Shown: in pieces, positions 10,504-22,574 of the stretch
How positions within the stretch are numbered: the stretch's first letter is position 1
Layout: every line of letters starts with the position of its first letter
Source: Rhynchonema sp. JSB1_4
Taxonomy: Eukaryota > Nematoda > Chromadorea > Monhysterida > Xyalidae
Length of the DNA stretch: 64,000 nucleotides
Assembly (NCBI GenBank): GCA_030248065.1
Contig: JASAMV010004411.1
Span: forward strand, 1-64,000
Direction: 5' to 3'
Notes under the pieces: generated by a model
Databases searched by the model: none
What the model was told of the DNA's origin: nothing
What the model saw: the letters and a program-made list of their open reading frames with translations, nothing else
Position numbers and translations under genes: made by a program

Positions 10504-12600
10504 TAAGCCGAGTTTTGAGAATGATCTGCACAAAATATTATTAGCGCTCAATTGTCCGATATTATTAATATATGGACCGATAACTTGTCTTGGAGTTTGT
10601 TTCTTGCGCGTGTACTTATAGATGGAAATAAAGAATATATGTAAAATTCTAAAACTGTTGCCCACATCGTGCGACATTCATCTTGAGAGCATCATTTGAT
10701 GTCTAAATTGGGTTACATTACGCCCTGTCTGCTGGCTCAATGTCGTTTCGTTTTGTAAGTGGGAAAGACATTTAGCTAACGACCAGCAAGCAAACACACT
10801 CAATCACGTGAAAGGAATGCACACAACACAGGCTGCCCCGTTTGCTATCATACCTTTTTAGGATCGGGTGCCCCATCGTCTTCCGCATTAATCATTTAGA
10901 GAATACTCGCTTTACGTTAAAGCCCAACCCCAATGCCGCGCAACAGTTTGCAGGCAACGCAACGGACCACAGTTTGGCAGAGCAGAACCATAATTTTGAC
11001 CAGTGTAAAACTTCCTCCGGTATGGCGAAGAATCCACACGCATAGGTTAAGATGATAACAAAATTTTCCAAACATTGCCTTCGTACCTGATGACACACCC
11101 CCAGAGGGTGGATTATAAAGAATGATCACTGTGTACGTGCATACGTATACACAATTTTCCAGTCAAACTGCGCCGAAGATCTACTGTGAGGTGAAAACCG
11201 GCTAATGTTTAATTAAGTTTTTGCGTACCATTTGCACATAAAATTATGTTGTCGAACGAAGGTACCCAAAAAAAACCAACGAAGCATCTACTTTCAATAA
11301 AGCTTTGAGAACAGTTGCTCACATTCGTCTAGGCACTAACTGCAATTTGAAGGTCGGAAGTGTTGGGTACACTGCGGCACCTTTGGCTTTTTGGCAGCTG
11401 ACACACGTTTTGCTGCCAGGTGTGGTGAGTTACCTGAACCAAATATCATTTTTGAACCACGCTTGTGAGCAAGATCTTGGGTTCACCTTCTGTGTTACAC
11501 AGCTCCCTGGCACGGATGCAGCTCTCTGGTACGAGAGACATATTGGAACCCCAGTTAAACTTCTTTCCTGAAAATCACACAAAAGAACAAACCCCAGAAC
11601 TTTTCACAACTCGCTGTTTTATTTACTGCGCTGCCCACTTTGTTTGTGTACTATGGCTTATTGCGGCGCCCAGATTTCAGCGTTTGTTGTTTGTGGTTTT
11701 GGAAAGCGGCCCAACCACCGGTGTCGCTCAAAGGTTGCGAACCCTACATAATGTTCTCGATGTTTATAAAAGTGTACATACCTTTTATGTTCCTGATGAA
11801 AGAATGAATCATTAGTTTTGAGGTTGTTATGTTTGTGTTCTTTGCCAAAGCCGAGTTTTTTAGGCCGTGTTTTGGTTGAACAGATATCGAAATGTTTCGA
11901 TCACTGTGAAAATAAAGTAGTGTTCACAGCCAATGCCATTAGGTGACCGACACAAAGCAGATAAAGCCAAATAACAAAAAGGGCATCATAATTAAAACAA
12001 TAGTCTTCTAAGTGCATTGTGCCTTTCGGCTATGTCCTTATTTCTCCATCCATCCTACATTTTCGATGCCAGCGCAGAGATTCGGTATTTAGAGACTCGG
12101 TTTTTGTATTTAGAGACTCGGTTTCTTATTCTTGTAATGCTCATGTTTTTCAGCCACCACTTGGTGTCCGTTCGTTTCGCACACCCATGCAGAAGCACAT
12201 GACGTTTACGCAATAGCAACTTAGCAACATAGTGCGAAGAGTTACGCTTTTCACAATATTGCGTATGCGTTGAAGCAGCACAACGAGTGCCTTGTTGATT
12301 CGCGTATCCAATTCTGGCGCAATATTGGCTATATTGTGCAGTGTTATTCGTATGCATCAAAAAGCTCGATAGACAACGTCCAATATGCTTTCTACAGCAG
12401 TCAAAATATATTGCGCAATATGTTATTGTGCAAACGTCGTGTTCCATTTATTTGCACATTTATGAACCCCAATTAAACTTAAAATTAATTTAATTTTTCT
12501 CATGCCCCAGTCAAACCGAGTGGGGTATTTTATCAGCCATTCAAAAACAAACAAAAAGTAAACGAAAAGTGTGAGGTGTCAATTATTCTGCTGCGTCATT

Positions 12601-15600
12601 ATGCACCATTTCCCCGTGGCATCTGCATCCTACGTGAGCGTCGGCTGTGCTGACTTGTTGTTGACGGACGAGGGACACAGTCATGGACTCTATGTCAGAC
12701 TCTACTATCCCACAAAACCGCTATCGGACGCCGAACGAAATTCACAGGTACATTATACATACAGTATGGGTGTACGATTGCACAACGACTTTATAAAAAT
12801 TGGTCAAATTTTTTCCTGAATCGTAAAGAGGGAAAGTGACGGGGCAATGACGTTGCGTTGCGCGATCGCACTCAAAACATGTAGTAAAGAGAATGTTTCG
12901 GACCTGCGGCAACGTGGTTGCTCTGCTGGATTATCCTCAGCTGAAAATGATTTGCGAGAATCACAAATAGCACAGTGGTTAAGACTGACTGAACGTGAAA
13001 ATCAGGATTGATTGTATGAATTCTTATATAGTCATTGTGCGACCAACACCAGATTGCAGCACACCCATTAATGTGTATTGTGCTTCGCGGTTTTGCTTGA
13101 CCGCTTCACAGGACTTTGGATTTGGATTTTCCGTCGCAAAATCGAATGTTCACCAGAGCAGATTACTCTATCAGCGCAAGGTCTGGAGTCCGATCAATAC
13201 AACATTGGTGTATTGATTGCACAATGACTTTATAAGAATTGGTCAAATTTTTTCCCTGAATCGTAAACAGGGAAAGTGACCGGTTGGTGACGTTGCGTTG
13301 TTTGATCGTACACAAAGCGTGTAGTAAAGAGAATGTTTCAGACCTGCGGCAACGTGGTTGATCTGCTGGATTATTTTCAGATGAAAATGTTTTGTGAGAA
13401 TCACAAATAGCACAGTGGTTCACAAATAGCACAGTGGTTAAGAGTGACTGAACGTGAAAATCAGGATTGATTTTGATGAATTCTTATATGGTCATTGTGC
13501 GACCAATATCACTGGCTACAAACGGCACAACTGAAATTGCCGACATGTGTATTGCGCAAGCATGCGTCGCATATAACTTTGATTTCAATCGAACTCGAGA
13601 AACGAATATTTCAGGACTCGTTCACCGACTGGATCCCAGACAACCACCACCAACAATACATTAATGGAATGGCCAGGCTGGCTGCCAGCAGATGTTTCAT
13701 GCCACCATTGATTGAGGAGTTGTATGAATGTTACACAAGGTTAGCGCGTTTCGTACTTGTTATGGCGAAATGAAGTTTGATTGGAGTCAATTTAATTCGG
13801 CAGCTGCCATGGCCGCGAAAATGTTGAAACATAAACATCAACTTTGTTGACAGATATTAACTTCAGACAAACTACGGGCCAAAGCTCTAGTTCAAACTTT
13901 CCGAACTCGATTTGGCGTTGAGCTCAAGGTTTCGCGCTTTCGGTGTAACAAAAACAGGCACACTTGCCTGCCCAAAACGCACATTGCTGGTCATCTCAGA
14001 CAAAAGCGCCGCAAAGGAAAGAAAATTAGGAAAAATACCAAATAACGCGTGTGGTGCACTATTTCATCACTTTCCATGGCGCGTCTGCACAGCTGGCGTT
14101 GTCGGTACAGAGTGCCCGTCAAATGGCATGCACCCTTCTATCCTGAATACGGCACCACACCACTTTCAGTCACTGTGCTCTGTCCAGATTATGGAGGTAT
14201 TTTTGTTTAAGATTGGGGGTTTTGGATTTTAACTCCTTATGGAATAAATGTTTTTTTATAGGTACCCGTTTCACTCAAACCGGCCTGGCCGCTGCCATGG
14301 TGTTGCACTGTGCGTGTGTGGTGTGCGTCATAGGTGGGTGCTCATGAACAGCTTTTAAACGTTTTTTTTTCTAATTTTTTCAAAGTTTTTAATCTCATTT
14401 TTTTTACTTAAGAGCACGCTGACGGCTCAGCCGCCTTCACGCATCGAAGCAGCGGACCAATCAACATGCAGCTACCGTACTACGGCTCGATGTCTTGCTG
14501 CACGCGCGAAATGGACAAATTGGTCGGTGTGTTGTGTTGCGTGCGTGTGGCACAGTGGTCTAGTCACGCATGCAACACGGGTTCGAACCCCGCCGCGGGA
14601 CTTGTATTTCAAAACAATCAAACTGGTAGCTGCAATCTGATTGGCTGACCTTGCAGGACCTAATGTTTGAATTGACCAATCGCAAAGCCGATGAGCTGAC
14701 AAGGGTGTGCGACTATTTGCTGCCGGCGATCAACGATGGCACTTTACAGAAGAAACTAATGTTGGAAGGTTGGCTTTGGTGATGTTTCAAAAAATGTCCA
14801 GTTTGTACGTGTTTCTGTAACTATGGCCTTGGCCGCCTGTACGGATCTGGTTGGTTAATTGCGTCGGCGCCGCATTTTGGGAAAAGCTAGTCCAGTTTAA
14901 AAATTGACTTCCCGTTTCCTCAGGCTTATGCTTGGGCTTGGGCTTTGGCCAAACATTGAGCAAACCCGTGCCTTCTGTCTCGAAATCGAAAAGTTGCGTT
15001 TTCCCTCTCTCAAGGCAGCTAGACTAGCTTTTCACAACATGCGTCGGCGCCCCCTCAGCAATACACAACAGAAGAAGGTTAAGTGGAAGAAGCATAATTA
15101 AGACCGGGTGCGAAATTTGGAAACGAAAATAAATGCAAAAAATACAAAACCGGGACAGGGAGAGTGAGAGGGTGGACGAGAGAGCAGACAGCACGGACCT
15201 CTGTCTTGATCACGGTTGTAGGTACATGCAGGCTATTTTTGACCGGGCTTCAAAAGCTGCGAGAAACGATTATTGCGCACTGTTTTGAAGTAAGAGAATT
15301 GTCACTTTGATGTAATTTTAAAGTCCAATGACGATACAAATCTGATCCGATCTTTGAAGCCTGTCACCAAACAGTGCGCCAATGCCCATTAGCCTCATTC
15401 AAAGACAAACTGAGGGTGATATTTTCGAAACGGTGTGAAGGTCAGTTGGGTGTAAAGGTCGGTGGAAAGCTCGGTCGACAGCTCAGTGTGATAGACCTCG
15501 GTGTAAACTTGAAACATTCCACGTTAATAACAGGCAATGTTTCACGTTTACACCGAGCACGCCACAAGAACTTACGCCAAACTGACCGTTACACCGTTTC

Positions 15601-18600
15601 GAAAATTCCACCCTGAGTGCGAAAGAAGAGCAAACAAGACCGTTTCGATTTCGTGTAGTTTGCGTTCTTTCAATAAGTCACAACCGCTTTCTTTTCCTTT
15701 CAATTTCAGGTGACTCGTTCGATTGGTCCCAATTTCGCGGTCGTCTAAACGTTGTCTCTCTCACGGCAGTCGGTCACGCGCTGGGAGGCACGGCTGTGCT
15801 GAAAGCATTGGCTGACGGCTGTCAACGTATTGCGAGGGCCATTGCATTGCACAGTTGGTGGTGCTGGGGTTTGCCATCTATGATAATTGTGTGATGAAAT
15901 TATGTTGTTCTGAGCTCGACTTCTTGCTTTACTGAATCATGCTTTGAGCCAGTGAAACGCTGATTTTAGGGCTTGTGTTTCAACCCGCATTCAAAACAGA
16001 GCCGTTCAGTGGTGCATCAGATGATCATCAGTGCAAATGTTTGACCGTGTTGTGTGATAGAATGATTTTTGGTTAAAAAAATTAGTCAGCACTGAAGTAT
16101 TAGCTAAAGTAGGCATTGAGCAACAAGTTTTACGCGTTGTCACAATTAACCATAACAAAATAATATGCATTTAGAAGGTAAATTACGAAAATCTGTTTTC
16201 CGATGTAATTTATGTACTGACTTTCCTGTCTTCTTCCCCAGATGTGCTGTGAGCTCCTGGACTGTAACTGACCCCTAAACCTGATGTTTCACACACACGC
16301 ACAGGCAACGTCGACCTACTTAACGATCTGGCGAAACATCTGATCGCAGTTGAGAGTGGCGTGCCGATTCTATTAATTAACGCGGACACAAACGTGAAAC
16401 ACGAAGCCGAAAAACGATTCGAGTTTTTGGAGATGAACCCGGCCACGATTAAGATGGTCACCATTGCCAGATCGAAGAAGAAACATTTCAGGTTCTTTGT
16501 AATTGGCAGTCAAATTGGTCGGTCAGAGATGTCAGTGAGCTTGTTACAGCCGTATTACGTTTTGGTCAAACTGATTTTGACACCGATTCACAAATCGGAC
16601 CAATTAGTTTTAACCAATCCACGAGGTGTATGTTAGATGCTAGGAAGGTGGAATGAAATGAACGCGGCTTCAGGTTACCAATTCTTGACTGACCAAACCG
16701 ACTGACACTTATACAGTAGTTGCGTCGTGTTTATGCAAAACTATGTGTAAATGCTGTCCAAAATCGGTATCAATCAGGCTCAAATGACTTTCAATCAAGG
16801 ATCTACATACTGCCTTCTGCAGATTTGCTGAATTTCTGCCTGAACAACACAAACTCTGTCTGTCTGCATTACGACATGATGAACATCACCCAACCAGCTG
16901 ATGTTTCATTGCAGTGATTGGTCTCGTTTCGGTTGGTGTTGCCGTCGACCGTCGGGCAATCCCACAAGTACGGCCACTGACAGATCGGTTAGCCTATTTT
17001 TTATTAGTTTGTTCAATGTTCTACATCTAGTTTAATACCAGACGGGACCCGTGCTTACGGCCCGGCTACAGCGCCGCGCCCGTGCCGTGCCACTCCTCCC
17101 CCTCGAGGACCCGTTAGCATATCCATAGCTGCCAGTGAAAATTGACCCGTCCGCACCTCCGAGGGAGGGGGCCACAGACACACACATACGTCTTCCTGTT
17201 TTAGTAGTTTTTTGACTATAATTGCTTGAACGACGTCGAATACTCCGACGAAGCTCGCAGTCCGTCAACTGCTTACTGCAGGGCACGACAAGTAGACCTC
17301 ATGGTATACATCAAAGCACATAATAAATGGTTATGTTTGTTGAACAAATGTGGAAAACAGGCGCCGCAGGCACTTTTGTGAAGAAAGCATCACGCCCTTA
17401 CAGAAAAAGTCACCAAGTTTAGCTCGAAAAATGCCGCTCTGAACGTTTCAGACGATTTTGTTCCCGGCGAGATTCAAATTTTTTTTTTGAAGAATTATTT
17501 TTCAAAACCGTGTTTTAAAAAACACGTGTTTTTTGAAAAAAAGTTTTTCCCCAACACTGTCACAAGGCACCATACCTAAATCAGTAAAACGTTGTAAAAA
17601 TGCACGCTGCGACAAGGAGTAACATACGTGGGGAATTGGATGCCCCATGCACTGCTTAATGCTTCGTCCATGCGATATGAAATGTCATATTTCTTACCGT
17701 TGTGTTTTAAATCAGGGTTGGGCAAAAAAACTTTTTTTTTCAAAAAATCTTTTTTTAAAAAACGCCCAGATGACCAAAATATGCCCCAAAAACAATTGGA
17801 AAACGCTCATGTTGGGAACAAAACGTGGTTAAATGCAGTAATTCTACATATGTGTTCTGAGGCAAAATAAACGGGTTTCAACAATTTTCTAGCGAGTTGT
17901 TAACATCCCATATCAGACCCGCATCATGGGACCAACTTTGGCCGGGGTCATCACTGAAAGTCAAACTCCGTGTATCGACGTGTCTCGACAAAGTAAAAAT
18001 TGGTCGAAAATTTTTGGAAAAAATGGGACAAATAATTGATTTTCCGTGAAAATCAGGGTACCTTCCCTGAAAAATCAGGGAAAATCAAGGAAATTCAGGA
18101 CTTAGAAAAAACGAAAAACGACCCAGACGTTTTTTAAAAAAAACGTGGTTTTTTTACGAAAAAACGCCGTCGTTTTTTTGCCCAACCCTGCTCGTGATAT
18201 CAAACTTTGTTCATGGACATCTGTGCTTTACAGGACATTACTGTGATTTCATCTTCATGTTTATGACTCCTTAGCCTGCGGGCGCTTGTGTTTACCTGGC
18301 ACTGAAGTTGCGAAACTACAAATAAAAATAAAACAACTAATAAGACAAGGCAGCCAGCCCTGTGGCTTCATTTGAAATTTTCCATTGTTTTCGCTCTGTC
18401 TGCTTTTTGCACAGTTGAAATTGTTTGGAAAAGCACTTTTGTTTCCATATACAAAAACAGAAACCAATATCCGGGTTAGCCTGCGGGTACCCGGACCGGG
18501 GAAATCCAAAGGCTGGCCATGACGTAGATTAGCAGATGCATACTGTGGTGAAACAGTGCTGTGCTCCCCTTGGGCAACTTCGCCCCGGACTGAATGGGCA

Positions 18601-20545
18601 GTGTCTAGGATCCCCCTCGCCTGATACAACCCCCCTATGTTTGGCATGGTACAGAAGGTATTCCCCCGATTTTTACCCCGATATAGTAGGTACATATCCC
18701 CGATTTTGCCCCAAAAGTGTTACTTTTTGACCATGATGACCAAAATTAGTGTAAAATCGGTTGTTTTTGCCTCACAATACTCAAAATTCGCGCGCCAGAA
18801 ATTGCGCGAAAAGAATAGAAATTGGCGATCTTAATCAAGTTTCATTGTTTTTCAACTCTCTGTCTTTTCTCCGCTGTACTCAGTCTGTGTTTCCCTTTCG
18901 TTGTTACAAAGCCGTCGTGGTTTAGCATGCATTGCTGTCTGTTTGACTTCTTTTATCTTAAATTTCAGTGGTGCAATATAATAGCAAATATTGGTGTGGT
19001 GTGGATTTGACTTCAAATTCTCACATGAAGTTGAAAACACAATACTTAATAAAACAGAGAAAAGAAATTCAAAACGCACGAGGTAAAATTGACAAATGTT
19101 GGGTTTGCAACAAGCACCAGGTAAAAATGCATTTTTCCAAAAGTGCCCATACTGACTCCAAAACCTGTGTGCGCCACTGGATAAACTCTATCCCGCTCTA
19201 GCAGCAACTATGTAGCACTATGACGGAACTCAAAATGTCAAATTATACAAAAGATAGAAAATGTCAGATATCCTGAGCTCATAAACAATGAGAGGGATGA
19301 ACGTTGTTGGCATCAGGCCCTGTTTTGTTTCGTCCTTGATTTGGCACTCTGCCATGCTTTTCTATGTGCACAGCCAGTGCGCAAACGGCTGCTGCTTCAC
19401 TGCCGTGAAATGCGCCGGCCAGGGTTGAAAAAAAATTTTTAATTAACGAGCTTTTTTAAAAAAATTTTTTTTTGATTTTTTGACGAAAATTTTTCTTATT
19501 AGAAAAACTGCTGCAAACGACGTTTCAGGATAAATGAAATCGACACAACATATACTTTTCAAAAATTGAAAAATTTTCGCCTGAGACCCAACATGTATGG
19601 TGACACCCGATAGTATTGTGCAGATTCTATGGTCTCCGACCAGTGTGAGGTTGATGTTCACTAACGATGTTACTCTAATGTATTGAAGCATGCCGTACAA
19701 CGTATTTTAATGCATCTAATGCCGTATATCTGATATACGACCATCAAAATATCAATTACATGCCCAAATCTTGCGTGTCTGATCGGCCCGGTTTTGCGCC
19801 AGACCTGCATATATACATGTGTAGTAGCATGCGGTAGTACATTATCGGTGCCACATCACTATAAAAGACCAGCCCAGCGCATCCCTGTACGGATTTGGGG
19901 ACAATACAGGGCGCCGCAGGCGCGATTTTGGAAAAATTGTCCCGCTCACCGAAAAGAAGTGCCCAATTTTTTGCCTCGAAAAAGGCCATTTTTGGACATT
20001 TCAGCCCATTTTGGGCAACTTTTTCTTATTAAAAAAAGCAAAATCTGAGTTTCAAAATTTTTTTTTAAAACTCTTTTAATCAACAACTTTTTTTTGAAAC
20101 AACCCTGGCGCCGGCCAAACCACGAGGCTGCGAAGGCGAGAATGTTCGGGACCAGTGTTGGCTGTGGGATTGAAGCTCGACGTGAAAGAGCTCTGTGTAA
20201 ATTTGAAAATTTCCACACGCTCACAGCAAGCAATGTTTCATGTTTACACTTCGGCCGAGCTTTACACCGATCTTTACTCCCAAACTTGTTCACACCGTTT
20301 GGAAAATTCCAGCCAAATCCAGTCAAATCTGACCCACAAAGGCGCCTGTCTGCAGGCGTTCCAGAATTTAAAAAAAACGAGCTTTAATATTTTGTCAGGT
20401 TCTGTTCGACATCATCACCGTGAAATGCATTGACGATTTCGTTCAACAGTTCAACTACGCGTGGCCGAGTGACGAATTTCTCGAGCACGCGTCGAATTTC
20501 GTCTATTTCCCGTTCACCGACAAGGTGCAAAAGTCCTTGAAATAA
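12601..20545 (+). CDS. PAF-acetylhydrolase family protein, predicted catalytically dead
   Basis: Ten exons join in frame to 423 aa: 12601-12747, 13615-13752, 13854-13942, 14093-14196, 14262-14333, 14413-14522, 14657-14768, 15710-15868, 16305-16498, 20399-20545. The N-terminus (SVGCADLLL...GLYVRLYYP) and the order of later blocks (WIPD, WHAPFYPEYG, CVIEHADGS) follow the type II/plasma PAF-acetylhydrolase fold, an alpha/beta hydrolase that removes acetyl or short acyl chains from phospholipids. The nucleophile elbow is GHALGG instead of GHSFGG (Ala codon at 15778-15780), the Asp position reads ALHSW instead of ALDAW, and the His loop reads SKKKHF. There is no signal peptide at the chosen ATG, as in intracellular forms. 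The donors of exons 2, 3 and 9 were picked by phase. Intron 9 (3.9 kb) is full of transposons. A broken second 3' end lies at 24.6 kb. Confidence 0.8.
12766..13508 (+). repeat. Imperfect tandem duplication in intron 1
   Basis: About 290 bp at 12766-13053 recurs at 13208-13508 with substitutions (shared phrases: ACTTTATAA, CAAATTTTTTCCCTGAATCG, GTAGTAAAGAGAATGTTTC, CCTGCGGCAACGTGGTTG). Inside the second copy the phrase CACAAATAGCACAGTGGTT is itself doubled at 13402 and 13421. It is non-coding. Confidence 0.7.
14540..14605 (+). repeat. tRNA-like fragment, probably SINE-derived
   Basis: It has a TGGCACAGTGG segment like an A box and a perfect B box/T-arm (GGGTTCGAACCCC), but no anticodon arm and no pairing acceptor ends, so it is not a functional tRNA gene. 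It lies in intron 6 of the PAF-acetylhydrolase-like gene. Confidence 0.35.
15420..15612. mobile_element. Palindromic MITE
   Basis: The outer arms ATTTTCGAAACGGTGTGAAG and its inverse, and inner arms around CTCGGTGTAAAC and GTTTACACCGAG, make one long hairpin. Related sequence occurs at 20150-20330 and around the (GT)n tract at 23.9-24.3 kb. Confidence 0.65.
17039..17207. repeat. GC-rich dispersed repeat, copy 1
   Basis: This starts at GACGGGACCCGTGC, passes through GCGCCGCGCCCGTGCCGTGCC, and ends ACGTCTTCCTGTTTTAGTAG. The same sequence is present in reverse at 56033-56186. It is much richer in G and C than its surroundings. No terminal repeats were seen. Confidence 0.6.
17713..18190. mobile_element. 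hAT-like miniature element (CAGGGTTGGGC)
   Basis: The ends are CAGGGTTGGGCAAAAAAA and TTTTTTTGCCCAACCCTG. The inside (GATGACCAAAATATGCCCC, CAGACCCGCATCATGGGACC) matches the elements at 24675-25178 (inverted) and 62069-62584. No 8-bp target duplication is visible for this copy. Confidence 0.75.
18540..19190 (+). repeat. Dispersed repeat, relative of 905-1390
   Basis: This is the plus-orientation copy of the repeat seen inverted near the left edge. Both keep the segments around GGATCCCCCTCGCCTGATAC, AAAATTCGCGCGCCAGAAATT and AAATGTTGGGTTTGCAACAAG. Here about 250 bp (18835-19085) separates two blocks that are adjacent in the other copy. Confidence 0.6.
19420..20107. mobile_element. hAT-like element with perfect 8-bp target duplication
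   Basis: It begins CAGGGTTG and ends CAACCCTG. The 8 bp GCGCCGGC occurs directly on both sides (19412-19419 and 20108-20115), the classic hAT insertion mark. The inside is A/T-homopolymer-rich at the ends and has no transposase frame. It sits in intron 9 of the PAF-acetylhydrolase-like gene. Confidence 0.85.
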
Positions 20546-20818
20546 CATGGTTAAACTTATTCTGTTTCTCGCGATGCTTGGATGCTTTCTTGAAGTGATC
20601 ATGCTGATTTTGGCTTTTTACAAATGGATGTTAAAGATTTAAATTGCGTTTTTTCAAGTCAAATGTTGTTGTTGTAAAAGGTTATGTAACGATTATACAT
20701 AGACATGAAGGCCCGGAGAAGTCCAAACCCCAAACAAACGCTTGTGTCAAGTGGCATGCGTACGTACATCCAGCATTTCGCAAGTTTGCTAGTAAGCTCC
20801 TTGGGGCCCCATTCGTTC

Positions 20819-21060
20819 TATAGTAAATTTCCAAATTCGCTGCCGCACAGTAAAGTACGCCCCATAGTTAATGTCGCGTTCTAAACCCGAAAGTCAACTT
20901 TTGAAACATTCGGGCAGCAGACGCACGTGCAGCTTGCCAGCCAGCCAGGCAGCTGTGTGCGCAATGTTTCGGAACTGCACGTGGTTAGCGTTCGGGTTCA
21001 GAACGTGACATTGGGGCGTATTTTACTGTGCGGCAGCGAATTTGGAAGTTTAGTATACTA
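20819..21060. mobile_element. Palindromic MITE with long inverted repeats
   Basis: The left arm (TTTCCAAATTCGCTGCCGCA, ACGCCCCA, TTCTAAACCCGAA) is repeated inverted in the right arm up to 21060. About 70 bp per arm pair with few mismatches. It lies just downstream of the PAF-acetylhydrolase-like gene. Confidence 0.7.
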
Positions 21061-21294
21061 CTTTGTTTGTACATACTGTATGTATAAGCTGCTTGTGTAT
21101 ATTGCTGTAAAACACATGCTTGCAGCGACTTTAATTGCAATAAACGTAACCGCTTAACGGTCAAACCTGGTATCCTGATTTGATATCCACTCGTGTTTGC
21201 GCTTTACATGCATAATCCATATTAGGCGCTGCATTTTTTGTAGAACAACGCGGACACTTACTGTTTGTTATGATCGAATCCTTATGTATACACA

Positions 21295-22574
21295 CAGGGT
21301 TGGATTAAGAAAAATTTTATTATCGAACTTTTTTAAAAAAAACTTTTAAAAATTTTTTATTTAAAAATCGCTTTTTTATTCCGGACCCTCAAAAAATTGA
21401 TTTCTTGAAGAATGAAATTTCTGAAATCATGTTAGTAAGGTATGTTTTGAGGGACACTAAAGAGAACTTTTCCACTGACTTGCATGTTTACGTAATCACC
21501 TGCGAATTCCCTTGGTCATGACTTGAAGAAATTCGAAGGTAACTGTGGGTGTACATACTATATATGATAAAGGGAGACCAACCTTCTGTTTTTGTGAATT
21601 TGGGGATAGATTTGAAGAGAGATAAAGACTCACATAATACTCAAAAGCACAAAAGCAACGAATAGCTAATCCTCACAACTGCAAACAGGCGAGCAACGTG
21701 GGTCTGTCGATAGCTTACGACACGCTCAACAACTGTACAGTACATGGTATGGGCAGGGTTGGGTTAAAAAAAAGTAAATTTTTTTTTATAAAAAAAATTT
21801 TTTAAGACGGTTTGCCAGAGAAAATCGACCATTTTTTTTAAAAAAAAGTTCGCCACTTTTCCAGTTTTTAAAAATTAGAAAAGTAAGTCCACTTTTTTAT
21901 TATTTCACAACTTTTTTATTATTTTCCCCGTTTTTTGCTGTGAAATGCATTTTTTCATACTACAATCTACATAAGAAAAGAAAAAAAAAAGAGAAAAAAA
22001 AAAAAAAAATGTAGGTACATAAGGTGGACAGACTATCCCCAACGCAAATTGTCACGTTATCTGGCTCATCGTAAAAAATCTCTTCTCGCTACTGCCCGTT
22101 TGTGAACACAAGTGGTCGGTGTCAACTATTCTTATATTCTCAAGTACAATCAAATATACTTCCGAAAAATTTCGACAATTTTTCACATTGAGAAGCGAAA
22201 TTTTTGTGGTCCGGAATAAAAAAAGTAAATCTTAAAAAAAAATTTAAAAATTCAAAAAAGTTAAAAAAAAGTTCGATAATAAAAAATTTTTTTAATCCAA
22301 CCCTGGGTATGGGTGTCCTATATTATACATGCAGCTGTTGTTGGGATGTCTGGGAACTGTATGAGTCCATCATAACACCATTTCAAACTGATATATAAGC
22401 GCCGCAGGCAATTTTTTGAGAATCATGGGCAATAAAACGCATGAAAATATGCCTTTTTACCTTAAAAAACTCAGAAAATAACGAAAAAAGTGAAAAAATA
22501 ATAAAAAAAGTGGACTTAGTTATTTTAAAAAAAATTTTTTACAAAAATTTTTTACTTTTTTTAATCCAACTCTG
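21295..22574. mobile_element. hAT-like element, outer copy interrupted by a second one
   Basis: It begins CAGGGTTGGATTAA and ends TTAATCCAACTCTG. The flanks are TATACACA (21287-21294) and CATACACA (22575-22582), a target duplication with one mismatch. A younger relative sits inside at 21754-22305. Confidence 0.7.
21754..22305. mobile_element. hAT-like element, inner copy with perfect target duplication
   Basis: It begins CAGGGTTGGGTTAA and ends TTAATCCAACCCTG. The 8 bp GGTATGGG stands on both sides (21746-21753 and 22306-22313). This proves insertion of one family member into another. Confidence 0.85.

Larger units (their letters stand above)
9610..12600. other. Intergenic region between PP5 and the PAF-acetylhydrolase-like gene
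   Basis: I see no convincing gene. It holds a mariner-like MITE (9629-9808), a TTACAGTGGTC-family MITE (10382-10503) and otherwise unremarkable sequence. Open frames here have no recognisable content. Confidence 0.5.

Noticed and set aside
14540..14605. A functional tRNA gene in the PAF-acetylhydrolase intron
   Set aside because: No acceptor pairing and no anticodon stem; only the T arm is convincing.
18261..18834. Frames up to 144 residues at 18.3-18.8 kb
   Set aside because: The sequence is a dispersed repeat also present near 1.0-1.4 kb and decayed; no domain is visible.
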